The notes under the pieces are model-generated. The model was given only the letters and a program-made list of their open reading frames with translations, was not told where the DNA came from and did no database searches. The position numbers and the translations under genes were made by a program. Below, in pieces: positions 33,383 to 42,769 of a DNA stretch of 64,000 nt. Position 1 is the stretch's first letter; every line of letters starts with the position of its first letter. Source of the stretch: JAPWJZ01 sp966211335 (GTDB lineage: Bacteria > Pseudomonadota > Alphaproteobacteria > Micavibrionales > UBA2020). The stretch covers positions 1,674,001-1,738,000 of the forward strand of contig CBIHNF010000001.1 in assembly GCA_966211335.1 (NCBI GenBank). Direction: 5' to 3'.

Positions 33383-34363
33383 ATGGCTATTCGTATCAAA
33401 AAAGACGGGACGGAACAATCGGGACTGGTGGATGACAACGTCGTCCAGCCTTTCCGTCTGGAACAATCTAACGTGCGCGGCCGCATGGTGCGCCTTGGTC
33501 CTGTGCTGGAACAAATGCTGGGTCAGCATAATTACCCGCCGCCGGTTTCGGCGCTGTTAAGCGAAGTTGCAACCCTTTGCCTGCTGCTAAGCGGCATGCT
33601 CAAGTATGAGGGTATTTTCACGCTGCAGATAAAGGGCGACGGCCCCATCCGCCTGCTCGTCGCCGATGTGACGAGCGGTGGCGATGTGCGCGCCTATGCC
33701 GGCTTTGACGAGGCAGCGGTGAAGAAGGCCGCCAAACGCAAGTCTGAAAAGGACGGCAATTATTTTTACCTGCTCGGCAAGAAAGGCTATATCGCCTTCA
33801 CGGTCGACCAGGGCCATGCGGATGACCGCTATCAGGGTATTGTCGAGCTGCGCGGCAGCTCCCTCGCCGATGCGGTCCAGCATTACTTTACGCAGTCGGA
33901 GCAGATTAAAACCTCCTTCAAGATCGCCGTGCACCCGCAGGACGGGCACTGGCGCACCGGCGCCATCATGCTGCAGCACCTGCCGCTGGAAGACGCCGGC
34001 AAGGCGGGGGCGGAGGAATCCGGCACCAAGGAAGCCGCAATCGAGGACTGGACAAGAGCCGTCATGATGCTGAACACCTGCACCGACGGCGAAATGCTGT
34101 CGCCCGTGCTGGCGACGGCGGATGTGCTCTACCGCCTGTTCCACGAAGACGGCGTGCGCATCTATTCGCCGACGCATGTGCACTTCAAGTGCCGCTGCAG
34201 CCGCGAAAAGGTTGTTAATATTCTGCGCACCATTCCGCGGCGGGAGCTGGAGGAAGTGTGCGAAAAAGACGGGCAGGTCTCGATCAAATGTGAATTCTGC
34301 AGCGAGGACTATGTGTACACAGCTGCGCAATTGGACGAGGTTTACGAGGATCAGAAGTCATGA
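33383..34363 (+). CDS. hslO: Redox-regulated chaperone Hsp33
   Basis: Hsp33 is a holdase chaperone turned on by oxidation of zinc-bound cysteines. The 326-residue protein has the family N-terminal domain (VRGRMVRLGPVLEQML near residue 30) and the C-terminal redox switch: CRC in FKCRCSREKV and CxxC in IKCEFCSEDY, the expected four zinc ligands. I placed the start at the ATG at 33383 with GGAGG six bases upstream; a longer frame reaches back to 33332. It overlaps the next lipoprotein gene by four bases (ATGA). Confidence 0.95.
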   Translation: MAIRIKKDGTEQSGLVDDNVVQPFRLEQSNVRGRMVRLGPVLEQMLGQHNYPPPVSALLSEVATLCLLLSGMLKYEGIFTLQIKGDGPIRLLVADVTSGGDVRAYAGFDEAAVKKAAKRKSEKDGNYFYLLGKKGYIAFTVDQGHADDRYQGIVELRGSSLADAVQHYFTQSEQIKTSFKIAVHPQDGHWRTGAIMLQHLPLEDAGKAGAEESGTKEAAIEDWTRAVMMLNTCTDGEMLSPVLATADVLYRLFHEDGVRIYSPTHVHFKCRCSREKVVNILRTIPRRELEEVCEKDGQVSIKCEFCSEDYVYTAAQLDEVYEDQKS

Positions 34364-34944
34364 AAATGAGAACCGGTATTATTGCAGTCGCCGTCTGCGC
34401 GCTTCTTTCCGGCTGCCAGGACGCGCCGCCGCAAAGCGCGACGCCGCAGTTGACGCTGGCGCAGATCCAGCCTATCCGCCTGAATGTCGGCAAGATTGAC
34501 GTCAGCAGCAAATACGTGCCGCCGATGCGCGACCCCAACGTCGACCATTTGTTCCAGCAGACGCCGCAGCAGGTGACGGAAGCCTTGATCGACAAGCAGC
34601 TGGTCCCCTCGGGCGGCGACCAGACGCTCCGCGCTATCATCACCGATGCCTCTGTCGTCAAGCAGACCTTCAAGGGGGATAGCGGCATTACGGGGCTGAT
34701 CGCGCCGCAGCCGTCGGAGAAGTATCACGCCCGCGTGGCGGTGCGGTTCGAGCTTGTGAACAACGACGCGCCGGATGTTGTGCTGGCACATGCGGAAGTG
34801 AGCACGGAGCGGGAAAAGACGCTGTATGAAGACGCCTCGTTGTCTGACCGCGATGCGGCTTTTTTCGCCTTGGATGAAGCAATCGTGAACGACCTCAGCG
34901 GCCAGTTCAATACGACGGTGCGTAATTCCTTCGGCCAGCGCTAA
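34360..34944 (+). CDS. Lipoprotein of unknown function, coupled to hslO
   Basis: This 194-residue protein has a signal peptide ending in lipobox LSGC (Cys19), so it is expected in the periplasm as a lipid-anchored protein. The mature part, with RLNVGKIDVSSKYVPP near residue 42 and a run of beta-strands, resembles small lipoproteins that occur beside hslO in other alphaproteobacteria. The function is not known to me. It starts inside the hslO stop (ATGA), so it is translationally coupled. It ends three bases before the trkH stop on the other strand. Confidence 0.8.
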   Translation: MKMRTGIIAVAVCALLSGCQDAPPQSATPQLTLAQIQPIRLNVGKIDVSSKYVPPMRDPNVDHLFQQTPQQVTEALIDKQLVPSGGDQTLRAIITDASVVKQTFKGDSGITGLIAPQPSEKYHARVAVRFELVNNDAPDVVLAHAEVSTEREKTLYEDASLSDRDAAFFALDEAIVNDLSGQFNTTVRNSFGQR

Positions 34945-34947
34945 GGG

Positions 34948-36390
34948 TCAGTCCTTCCAGAACGACGGCATCAGCAGCACCAGCAGCGTCAGGAATTCGA
35001 CGCGGCCGAACAGCATGGCGAGGGAGAAGACCCAGACCGATTCTGTCGGCAGCGCCGCGAAATTGGCGGCGGGGCCGATGATATCGCCGGTGCCGACGCC
35101 GGTATTGCTGATGGCGGCAATCGCGCCGGAGAAGGCGGTCGTGAAATCCAGCCCCGTCAGCTGCAGGATAACGCCAAGCGCCAGCCACGACATGATATAG
35201 ACAAAGAAGAATCCGGCAACGCCCGCCTGCACGGAAGACTCCACCAGCTTATTGTTGTAGCGCACCTGGAAGATGCCGTGCGGCGTCATAAGTTTTTGCA
35301 GCTGCTGCTTCAGCATCAGGAATAAAATCTGCAGGCGGAAGATCTTGATGCCGCCGGCGGTCGAGCCCGAGCAGCTGCCGAGGAAGGTCGCAAGAAACGC
35401 GATGCCGACGATGAAGTGCCCCCAAATGGCATAGTCGCTGTTGGTAAAACCCGTCGTCGTGATGTAGCTGGTGACAAGGAACAGCGCGTTGTTCAGGGCA
35501 GGGAAGAAGCTCATATCCGTATTGAGCAGCAGGTAAACGCCGGTCGAGAGGGTCAGCGCACCGAGAACGATAAAGAACACGCGCACCTGCGAATCCCGCC
35601 AGAAGGCTTTCCAGTCGCCCTTGCCAAGGCGCAGGTAGAGGACGAAGGGCAGGCTGGACAATACCATGAAGAGGACGAGGATCAGCTCGATGGGCGCGCT
35701 GTTGAAAAAGGCGATGGAGGTGTCGTGGGTGGAGAAACCGCCCGTCGACATCGCCGACATCGCATGGCAGATCGCGTCAAAATCGCCCATGCCCGCAAGG
35801 TGCAGGGCGATCGCGCACATCAGCGTTAATCCCGCGTAGATAAGGCTGATGTAAGTCGCCATCTGGTGCGCGCTCGGCATCACCTTTTCAATCTGGAAGC
35901 TCTGCGTCTTGAAGATCTGCATGCCGGAAACCTGCAGCATCGGGAAGACGGCGAGTGCCAAAATCAGGAAGCCGATACCGCCGACAAAGGCCAGCATCGC
36001 CCGCCACAGCAGAATGCCGTGCGGCAGGACGTCGAGTCCGGAGATAACGGTTGAACCCGTCGTCGTGATACCAGACATGGCTTCAAAGAAAGCATCCGCA
36101 TAACCAAGGTGGAGGCCCGACAGCATAAAGGGCAGGGCGCCGAAACCCGCCATGAAAATATAGGAAATAGACGTCAGCAGGAAAGTTTCCCGCAGCGCCA
36201 TCTGGAATTCCTTCTGCTTGTTCATGAAAGCGAGCGTCAGGCCGAAGAAGCCGGTGATGAGCGCGGAGGAGAGGAACACGCGCGAGTCGTCGCTGTCATT
36301 CAAAAGGTCAACAAGGCAGGGCGCAAGCATGGCCGCCGCAAGGATGATGAGCAGGATGCCGGTGACGTAAAAGACGGGTTTTAAATTCAT
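34948..36390 (-). CDS. trkH: Potassium uptake protein TrkH
   Basis: This 480-residue Trk/Ktr channel subunit has about ten membrane helices. The four selectivity-filter loops can be traced: GITTTGSTV, SAMSTGGFSTHD, SYITTTGFTNSD and ISNTGVGTGD, along with the cytosolic-gate region GSCSGSTAGGIKI. TrkH imports potassium together with the NAD-binding regulator TrkA, which is not in this window. I use the ATG at 36390; the longer frame to 36540 runs antisense to plausible DNA only because apaG overlaps it. It starts one base after the apaG stop, so the two are an operon. Confidence 0.94.
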   Translation of the reverse strand: MNLKPVFYVTGILLIILAAAMLAPCLVDLLNDSDDSRVFLSSALITGFFGLTLAFMNKQKEFQMALRETFLLTSISYIFMAGFGALPFMLSGLHLGYADAFFEAMSGITTTGSTVISGLDVLPHGILLWRAMLAFVGGIGFLILALAVFPMLQVSGMQIFKTQSFQIEKVMPSAHQMATYISLIYAGLTLMCAIALHLAGMGDFDAICHAMSAMSTGGFSTHDTSIAFFNSAPIELILVLFMVLSSLPFVLYLRLGKGDWKAFWRDSQVRVFFIVLGALTLSTGVYLLLNTDMSFFPALNNALFLVTSYITTTGFTNSDYAIWGHFIVGIAFLATFLGSCSGSTAGGIKIFRLQILFLMLKQQLQKLMTPHGIFQVRYNNKLVESSVQAGVAGFFFVYIMSWLALGVILQLTGLDFTTAFSGAIAAISNTGVGTGDIIGPAANFAALPTESVWVFSLAMLFGRVEFLTLLVLLMPSFWKD

Positions 36391-36391
36391 G

Positions 36392-36784
36392 TCAGTTGAC
36401 TTGTGTTTTGCCGGTCGGGGTGTCGAGGGAGAAGGCGGGGATGGCGACATCGAAGGTCGAGCCATCCGGCGCTTCCATGGAATAGCTGCCGACCATGATG
36501 CCGCTCGGCGTCGGGAGGGGCGTGCCGCTGGTGTATTCAAACGTCTCGCCGGGCTTCAGCACCGGCTGCTCGCCCACAACGCCGGGCCCGCGCACTTCCT
36601 GCGTGCGGCCGAAGCCGTCGGTGATCTTCCAGTGGCGTGCGCGCAGCTGGACTTGTGCTTCGCCGTTGTTCTCGATGCGGACTTTGTACGCCCAGACGTA
36701 GACATTGTCTTCCGGATGCGATTCATGGTCGAGATACGTCGTCTCGACCGATACGGTGACATTGCTGGTGGTGGAGCGGTACAT
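36392..36784 (-). CDS. apaG: ApaG family protein
   Basis: The 130 residues form a single ApaG/DUF525 domain, an immunoglobulin-like beta-sandwich, with the motif YVWAYKVRIENNG near residue 28, then RARHWKITDGFGRTQEVRGPGVVGEQP, GETFEYTSGTPL and MVGSYSMEA. The family binds metals and diphosphate-containing compounds in some studies, but its cellular role is not settled. The start at 36784 gives the usual length; an ATG at 36817 would add eleven residues. It is followed directly by trkH. Confidence 0.95.
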   Translation of the reverse strand: MYRSTTSNVTVSVETTYLDHESHPEDNVYVWAYKVRIENNGEAQVQLRARHWKITDGFGRTQEVRGPGVVGEQPVLKPGETFEYTSGTPLPTPSGIMVGSYSMEAPDGSTFDVAIPAFSLDTPTGKTQVN

Positions 36785-36832
36785 GTTTCCAAGGCCTGTT
36801 CGTGTATGGCTGAACATACCAACAAACCGCGC

Positions 36833-36864
36833 AAAAAGAAACCGGCCAGTTGCCCGGCCGGTTT
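36833..36864 (-). terminator. Intrinsic terminator of the OmpA-type lipoprotein gene
   Basis: Read leftwards, stem AAACCGGCC / GGCCGGTTT with an eight-base loop (paired at 36839-36847 and 36856-36864) is followed by TTTCTTTTTG. It closes the gene that ends at 36893. Confidence 0.88.
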
Positions 36865-36892
36865 CCTTTAAACGGTATCCCGTAGCGGCAGA

Positions 36893-37780
36893 TTACTCGA
36901 GGGTAATTTGCGCGCGGCGGTTGGCAGGCTCGCGGACGCCGTCTGCGGTTTTCACCAGCAGGTCGGTCTCGCCGCGCGCTTCGACATGAACCATGTCGGC
37001 AGCGACGCCGCGGGCAACCAGCCCGTCACGCACGGAATTCGCGCGCTTCAGGGAGAGCTTGTCGTTGTACTTGTTGCCGCCAGAGCTGTCCGTGTGGCCG
37101 ATGATGGTCAGGCCGTGAACGTCTTTGCGGTTCTTGATTTCCTGGGCAACAGCGTCCAGCACGTCGTTCGCGCCGGCGGATATGTTGAATTTGTCCCAGT
37201 CAAAGAAGACGATGAACATTGCTTGTTCAACCGGCGTCGGCTCGCCCTTCGGCGCTTCCATCGGCGGCGGAACTTCTGCGGCCGGCTTCACGCTGACCAT
37301 GCTCTGCAGTTCCTGCAGGGCAGAGTAGAAAGCGGCTTTGCAGGGAACGTCGCGGTTCCAGTTTTCTTCCTGCTGTTCAGCCCAGCAGTCAAAGCGCGCT
37401 TGCGCAACGGCTGCCTTGTCGGAGGCGATTTCGCGGCCGCCGTTTTCAAGCGCGTCCACGAGGTCGGAGCGGCCTTTGCTCATCTCGACGATGTTCTTGT
37501 CGGAGAGATCCCAATCATCCAGCGTTTCCGGCATCACGACAACGCCGCTTGCAGCCGCGAGGCCTTTGCGTGCGAAGTGGATGGCGTCAGCATAATCGAG
37601 CGCCTTGTTCTGGCGACCATTTGCGTAGTCGCGGTATTCAACCGCAAGACGCTTGGTGAACGGCGAACCCGTCGCTTGTGCTTTATTCAGCGCATCGACG
37701 GTGGAATTGCTGCTAGCGCCTGTGCAGGCCGCAACAACGAGCACACCCAGCAGGGCGCAAACTCTGGTAACCAGCTTCAT
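36893..37780 (-). CDS. OmpA-domain lipoprotein
   Basis: The 295-residue protein starts at the ATG at 37780, with GAGGAG seven bases upstream. A signal peptide ends in a lipobox (VVAAC, Cys19), so it is lipid-anchored. Residues ~25-185 are a helical linker domain with two further cysteines; residues ~190-295 are an OmpA peptidoglycan-binding domain with GHTDSSGG, LSLKRANSVRDGL and ANRRAQITL. It should link the outer membrane to peptidoglycan. It is longer than Pal and not in the tol operon, so I do not call it Pal, though it could serve that role. Confidence 0.88.
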   Translation of the reverse strand: MKLVTRVCALLGVLVVAACTGASSNSTVDALNKAQATGSPFTKRLAVEYRDYANGRQNKALDYADAIHFARKGLAAASGVVVMPETLDDWDLSDKNIVEMSKGRSDLVDALENGGREIASDKAAVAQARFDCWAEQQEENWNRDVPCKAAFYSALQELQSMVSVKPAAEVPPPMEAPKGEPTPVEQAMFIVFFDWDKFNISAGANDVLDAVAQEIKNRKDVHGLTIIGHTDSSGGNKYNDKLSLKRANSVRDGLVARGVAADMVHVEARGETDLLVKTADGVREPANRRAQITLE

Positions 37781-38014
37781 CTCAATACTCCTCAAAGATA
37801 GTAATAAATTTCTGCATCTTCCGCCGAGAACACCAGTTTTGTTTTGTTTTCAAACGGATGGAGGCTCGCCGAGCTACTCTTACTTATCGTTTTTAAGCGC
37901 TCTTTGTAAAGACGTTTTGAGGACACATGGCTGGAAAATTAGGCTTGCCATATTAATTTACGTATTTGAGCGTCTATACATTAAGTATGTCGCACGTTAA
38001 AATAAGGGAATGTT

Positions 38015-38089
<75 letters not shown>

Positions 38090-38144
38090 TCGCCTTATTT
38101 GAACGCCCGTGCATTTGTCAGATTAACGCCTCCAGGATGTTTCG

Positions 38145-39182
38145 ATGATATCTCCCCCCGTGCCTGATAACGAAGAACAGCGCCTTGATTCCCTCCGCAA
38201 GCTCAACCTTCTCGATACGCCGATCGAGGAGCGCTTTGAGCGCATCACCCGGATGCTGAAACGGTCATTGGGCGTCAAGATCACCACCTTCGTGTTGCTG
38301 GATGAGGACCGCCAGTGGTTCAAATCGTCGCAAGGGCTGCAGGATGTGCAAACACCGCGGCGGGATTCCTTCTGCGCCCATATGCTGTCGATGGACGACG
38401 ATAAATTGCTGGTGCGCGATGCGCGCAACGATCCCCGCTTTGCCGACAATCCGCTTGTCACCGGCAACCCCGGTATTGCCTTTTATGTCGGCTGCCCCGT
38501 GCGGGGCCCGGACGGCCAGAAGATCGGCGCGCTTTGCGCCATCGACACCTCACCCCGCGATGTGAACGAGGAAGAGCTGCAGTCCTTGAAGGATTTCGCC
38601 TCCATGGTCGAAACCGAGCTGAAGGCAGAGCAGTTGACGACGACGCAAAAGAGCCTTGTCGCCGAGCTTGATGCGGCGCACCGCATCGCCCTTATCGACA
38701 GCATGACACGCATCTGGAACCGCGCCGGCATCCTTGAGCTGATGAAGCGCGAGATCGCCGAAGCGGCACGCCGGCAGAATTCGCTGGGCGTTGTGATGTG
38801 CGATATCGACTTTTTCAAAAAGGTGAACGATACCCACGGCCATGCCGTTGGCGATGAAGTCATCAAAGAAGTGGCAAAACGCCTCCTTGAAGCGTTGCGC
38901 ACGGAAGACGCCATCGGTCGCGTCGGCGGGGAAGAGTTCCTGATCGTCCTGCCGTCGTGCCCAGGTGACAAGCTGTATGCCACGGTCGAGCGCATCCGCG
39001 CCAAAGTCGTCGAAAGGCCCATTGCCACCGCCGCGGGGGATTTGCCCGTGACGATGAGCTTCGGCGCATTCTCAACTTTGCCGGAACGCAACGCCGACGC
39101 CGCGCCGATGATGAAGCACGCCGATGACGCCCTCTACAAAGCGAAGCACGGCGGCCGCAACCGGACAGAAATCGCGGCATAA
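38145..39182 (+). CDS. GAF-domain diguanylate cyclase
   Basis: The 345-residue cytoplasmic enzyme makes cyclic di-GMP. An N-terminal GAF domain (residues ~20-160, with RRDSFCAHMLS and FYVGCPVRG) is followed by a GGDEF domain with DSMTRIWNRAGI near residue 185, the active-site GGEEF near residue 262, and a complete RxxD inhibitory site (RTED, five residues before GGEEF), so product feedback is expected. It follows tRNA-Gly by 55 bp. The RTX-type gene is 98 bp downstream on the same strand, so coregulation of surface protein secretion is conceivable but not shown. Confidence 0.92.
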   Translation: MISPPVPDNEEQRLDSLRKLNLLDTPIEERFERITRMLKRSLGVKITTFVLLDEDRQWFKSSQGLQDVQTPRRDSFCAHMLSMDDDKLLVRDARNDPRFADNPLVTGNPGIAFYVGCPVRGPDGQKIGALCAIDTSPRDVNEEELQSLKDFASMVETELKAEQLTTTQKSLVAELDAAHRIALIDSMTRIWNRAGILELMKREIAEAARRQNSLGVVMCDIDFFKKVNDTHGHAVGDEVIKEVAKRLLEALRTEDAIGRVGGEEFLIVLPSCPGDKLYATVERIRAKVVERPIATAAGDLPVTMSFGAFSTLPERNADAAPMMKHADDALYKAKHGGRNRTEIAA

Positions 39183-39185
39183 CTG

Positions 39186-39218
39186 TGAAAACCTAACGTT
39201 TACGAGCGTAATTCGTAA
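39186..39218. promoter_or_regulatory. Possible operator region upstream of the RTX-type gene
   Basis: TGAAAACCTAACGT (39186-39199) recurs as a reverse complement at 45334-45347, upstream of the large secreted-protein gene. Directly after it lies an inverted repeat TTACGA / TCGTAA (39200-39205 and 39213-39218) with a seven-base spacer. Both are within 100 bases of the ATG at 39281. Confidence 0.3.
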
Positions 39219-39280
39219 CCGCTAGACGAGATTTAAATTGTGACGCTGCGGCCTAAAGCAGCACAGAGGAGCGACGGATC

Positions 39281-42200
39281 ATGGCAGTTTTCACAGGCAC
39301 AAGCGGCAACGATTCTCTGGATGGCAGTGGCGGCAATGATTCGATCTATGGCCTGAATGGGAATGACACGCTGAATGGTCTCGGTGCCGATGATATTATC
39401 GACGGCGGCAGCGGCAACGATACGATCGATGGCGGCACGGGCAACGACAACATCCTTGGCGGTATCGGAAACGATATTGTCCTCGGCAATACCGGCAACG
39501 ACCGTCTCGACGGCGGCGCGGGGCTGGATACGCTGACCGGTGGCACGGGCGATGACACCTACGTCGCCGATAATGCGAGAGATGTGGTCGTAGAGCTCAG
39601 TGGCGAAGGCAATGACACAGTTGAGGCCACCGCAACATATGTGCTGTCCGCCGAAATTGAAAACCTGACCCTTACCGGCACGGCGGGCATCGGCGGGACG
39701 GGAAATGCGCTCGATAACGTTCTGACCGGCAACAGCGCCGCGAATGCGCTCTATGGTCTTTCCGGCAATGACTCACTCAGTGGCGGGGCAGGGGCCGACA
39801 GGTTGTTTGGCGGCCTCGGAGATGATGCGTATCTGGTCGATAACACGGGCGACCGCGTGACCGAAAATACTTCCGAAGGCATTGATACCGTTTTCTCGAC
39901 GGTGAACTACAAATTGAGCGCGAATATCGAGAACCTTATTTTGATCGGACCATCGATCATCACGGGCACCGGGAATGAGCTGGATAACCAGATTACGGGC
40001 AGCGACCAGCGCAATACGCTGGATGGCGGCGCGGGAGCGGATACGCTGCTTGGCGGCCTTGGTGATGACACCTATATCGTCGACAATGCGAGCGATATCG
40101 TCATCGAAAACGCAGGCGAGGGAACGGACACTGTTAAAGCCTCTGTCACTTATACCCTGGCGTCGACCGATGTCGAAAACCTGACGCTGACCGGCACCGC
40201 TGCAGTGAACGGCGCTGGCAACGTGAGTGACAACATACTTATTGGTAATATTGCGAACAACAGCCTTGACGGCGGTGCGGGCAGCGACACGCTGGACGGC
40301 GGCAAAGGCGCGGATACGCTGATCGGCGGCACGGGCGAGGATGTGTTCCTTGTGGACAGCGCAGGTGACGTTGTAATTGAGAATGCCGGCGAGGGAAGCG
40401 ACACTGTCAAGGCAAGCATTAATTACGCGCTGTCGGCTGGAAGTGAAATTGAAAACCTGATCCTGACAGGCTCGGCAAAAACCGGTACCGGCAATGAATT
40501 TGACAATACCATCACGGGCAACACAGGCGCCAATGTGCTGGACGGGGGGCTCGGCAACGACATGCTGGATGGCAGCGCAGGCAGTGACACCATGCACGGG
40601 GGGCTTGGCGATGATACCTTCATCGTCGGGGCTACCGGTGACCTCGTGACCGAAAATGCGGCGGAGGGAACGGACACCGTTATTTCCTCCATTACCTATA
40701 CGCTCGTCGCGAATGTCGAAAACCTGACGCTCGCCGGCACAGCCAACCTCAACGCCAGCGGCAACGCCCTCGATAACGTGCTGACCGGCAACAGCGGGAA
40801 TAATACGCTGGATGGCCTCGGCGGTGCCGATACGATGCAGGGCGGCCTGGGCGATGACACCTATATTATCGATACGCCCGGCGAAACGATTATCGAGAAC
40901 GCGGCCGAAGGCACGGACACCGTCCGCGCCAGTATTTCCTATATACTTGGTAGCGATGTTGAAAATCTTATCCTGACGGGCGCGGCGAATATCGACGGCA
41001 CCGGTAACGGCGGTGATAACACGCTGACCGGCAATGCCGGTGCGAATATCCTCTCCGGCGGTAATGGAAATGACACCTATATCATCGATGCTCTCGACAC
41101 GGTGATTGATACCGGCGGCAACGACACGGTACGCGTGGGCTTCAGCTACACAGCGGGAGGCGGCATCGAAAATATCACGCTGACCGGAACCGGCGCTTTT
41201 AACGCCACAGGCGACGCGGGCGACAATACGCTGACGGGAAATACCGGGCATAATACGCTGGATGGCGGGCTTGGCAACGACACCTATGTCATCGGCACAA
41301 ATGACGTGGTTATCGATGCTGGCGGCACCGATACAGTGATTGCCGGGTTCAATTACACGCTGCTGGCAAATTTCGAAAACCTCACCCTCAGCGGCACTGG
41401 CGCATTCCACGCGACAGGGAACGCGTTAGACAATATTTTGGTCGGCAATAGCGGCAATAATATTATCGATGGACATGCGGGTGCCGACGCCATGCTGGGC
41501 GGGCTTGGTAATGATACCTATTACATCGACAATGCCGGTGACAGCGTGACGGAACTTGGCAGCGCCGGAACGGACACCATTTTCTCCTCTATTAGCCATA
41601 CGCTCGAGGCGAACGTCGAAAACCTGACCCTGACGGGGACTGCTTTGATCGACGGCATCGGTAATGGAGACGTTAACGTTATTATCGGCAACGCCGCCGC
41701 AAATACACTGGACGGCGGGCTTGGCGCGGACACCATGCAGGGCGGTGCCGGCAACGATACATATCTGGTGGATAGCGCGGATGACCTCATAAAAGAAACC
41801 TCCGGCTCTGACAGCGTTTTTTCCACCGTCAGTTATACAATAGGGACAGGGGTCGAAAACCTTACGCTCACCGGCGGCGCCGATATCAACGCGACCGGCA
41901 ACATCGCCCACAACGTTCTGCTGGGCAATAGCGGCAACAATACGCTCGACGGCGGGGGCGGCGGCGATATCCTCATCGGCGGCCTCGGCGATGATACCTA
42001 TATCGTCCACAAGTCGATCGATGTGCTGCAGGAAAGCTCAGGGGAGGGGAATGATTCCGTCTTTTCCTCTGTCACTTATACGCTGGCACATGATATCGAG
42101 CAGCTCACCCTGACCGGCACGACGCAAGGGTTGCATGCCACCGGGAACTCCATCGACAACATCATCAATGGCAATGACGCCAACAACCTCCTCGATGGCG

Positions 42201-42613
42201 CGGAAGGCAACGACACACTCTTTGGCTTTGGCGGAAATGACCAGCTTATCGGCGGCATCGGCGATGACACGCTTTCGGGCGATCTCGGTCTGGATACCTT
42301 GCAGGGTGGCGCGGGCGCGGATTACTTTGTGTTCAAGAACGATTCCGCCTTCCTTAATATTGATACCGTCCGGGATTACAGCCAGGCTGACGGCGATGTG
42401 ATCGACGTCAAGGACATCATCGACACGACGACCTACGATTCCACCAGCGCAGATCCCATGCTCAGCAACATTCACAACTACTTCAATATCGGGGTGAATG
42501 GCGTGATCCAGATAGATATCACCGGGTCCGGCAGCCACTTCGTCAACATCGGGATACTGCAGGGCATGCATGGCGTTGTGGATGAAACCGCGGTCTATGT
42601 GCGCTACGAATAA
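39281..42613 (+). CDS. RTX-type calcium-binding repeat protein, likely type I secretion substrate
   Basis: The 1110-residue protein has no Sec signal. It is built from nonapeptide GGxGxDxLx calcium-binding runs interleaved with a longer ~80-residue unit (VENLTLTGTA, then GTGNALDN, LTGN, then GGLGDDTYIVD), repeated eleven times; the last begins IEQLTLTGTT. The C-terminal ~120 residues (DYFVFKNDSAF, VRDYSQADGDVIDVKDII, and FNIGVNGVIQIDITGSGSHF) have the pattern of type I secretion C-terminal signals. A calcium-folded extracellular or surface-layer-like protein, or a bacteriocin/hydrolase-type RTX, are alternatives; no enzyme domain is visible. No transporter genes are in the window. Confidence 0.88.
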   Translation: MAVFTGTSGNDSLDGSGGNDSIYGLNGNDTLNGLGADDIIDGGSGNDTIDGGTGNDNILGGIGNDIVLGNTGNDRLDGGAGLDTLTGGTGDDTYVADNARDVVVELSGEGNDTVEATATYVLSAEIENLTLTGTAGIGGTGNALDNVLTGNSAANALYGLSGNDSLSGGAGADRLFGGLGDDAYLVDNTGDRVTENTSEGIDTVFSTVNYKLSANIENLILIGPSIITGTGNELDNQITGSDQRNTLDGGAGADTLLGGLGDDTYIVDNASDIVIENAGEGTDTVKASVTYTLASTDVENLTLTGTAAVNGAGNVSDNILIGNIANNSLDGGAGSDTLDGGKGADTLIGGTGEDVFLVDSAGDVVIENAGEGSDTVKASINYALSAGSEIENLILTGSAKTGTGNEFDNTITGNTGANVLDGGLGNDMLDGSAGSDTMHGGLGDDTFIVGATGDLVTENAAEGTDTVISSITYTLVANVENLTLAGTANLNASGNALDNVLTGNSGNNTLDGLGGADTMQGGLGDDTYIIDTPGETIIENAAEGTDTVRASISYILGSDVENLILTGAANIDGTGNGGDNTLTGNAGANILSGGNGNDTYIIDALDTVIDTGGNDTVRVGFSYTAGGGIENITLTGTGAFNATGDAGDNTLTGNTGHNTLDGGLGNDTYVIGTNDVVIDAGGTDTVIAGFNYTLLANFENLTLSGTGAFHATGNALDNILVGNSGNNIIDGHAGADAMLGGLGNDTYYIDNAGDSVTELGSAGTDTIFSSISHTLEANVENLTLTGTALIDGIGNGDVNVIIGNAAANTLDGGLGADTMQGGAGNDTYLVDSADDLIKETSGSDSVFSTVSYTIGTGVENLTLTGGADINATGNIAHNVLLGNSGNNTLDGGGGGDILIGGLGDDTYIVHKSIDVLQESSGEGNDSVFSSVTYTLAHDIEQLTLTGTTQGLHATGNSIDNIINGNDANNLLDGAEGNDTLFGFGGNDQLIGGIGDDTLSGDLGLDTLQGGAGADYFVFKNDSAFLNIDTVRDYSQADGDVIDVKDIIDTTTYDSTSADPMLSNIHNYFNIGVNGVIQIDITGSGSHFVNIGILQGMHGVVDETAVYVRYE
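39650..42170 (+). repeat. Eleven tandem ~80-residue RTX-associated units
   Basis: Copies of the VENLTL/IENLTL core start near 39658, 39931, 40171, 40450, 40717, 40960, 41164, 41377, 41617, 41851 and 42100, a spacing of 204-279 bases. Each is in frame. Neighbouring copies differ in wording, so no unit is a fresh duplicate. Confidence 0.85.
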
Positions 42614-42769
42614 GCTCAGGTAGCCGCCGTCCGAACACGCGATTAAGAAAAATCTTGACTCTTTGGGCCTGAAATCATTATGTTCTGGTCTATCTTAAGC
42701 ATGCAGCGACATGGCCATAGCCGTCGCCCGCCCCAAAAAAATCAATAATAACAAGGGAGTCTCCCACGA

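Noticed and set aside
36893..37780. Calling the OmpA-domain lipoprotein Pal
   Set aside because: It is ~295 residues with an extra cysteine-bearing domain, whereas Pal is ~160-180 residues and sits behind tolB. The domain alone does not distinguish them.
39773..41410. A 545-residue minus-strand frame opposite the RTX-type gene
   Set aside because: It mirrors the repeated Gly/Asp codons of the real gene, is itself repetitive for that reason, and has no start signal.
39281..42613. CRISPR or satellite DNA, because of strong repetition
   Set aside because: The repetition is in frame, at the protein level, with diverged DNA between copies; there are no uniform repeats and spacers.
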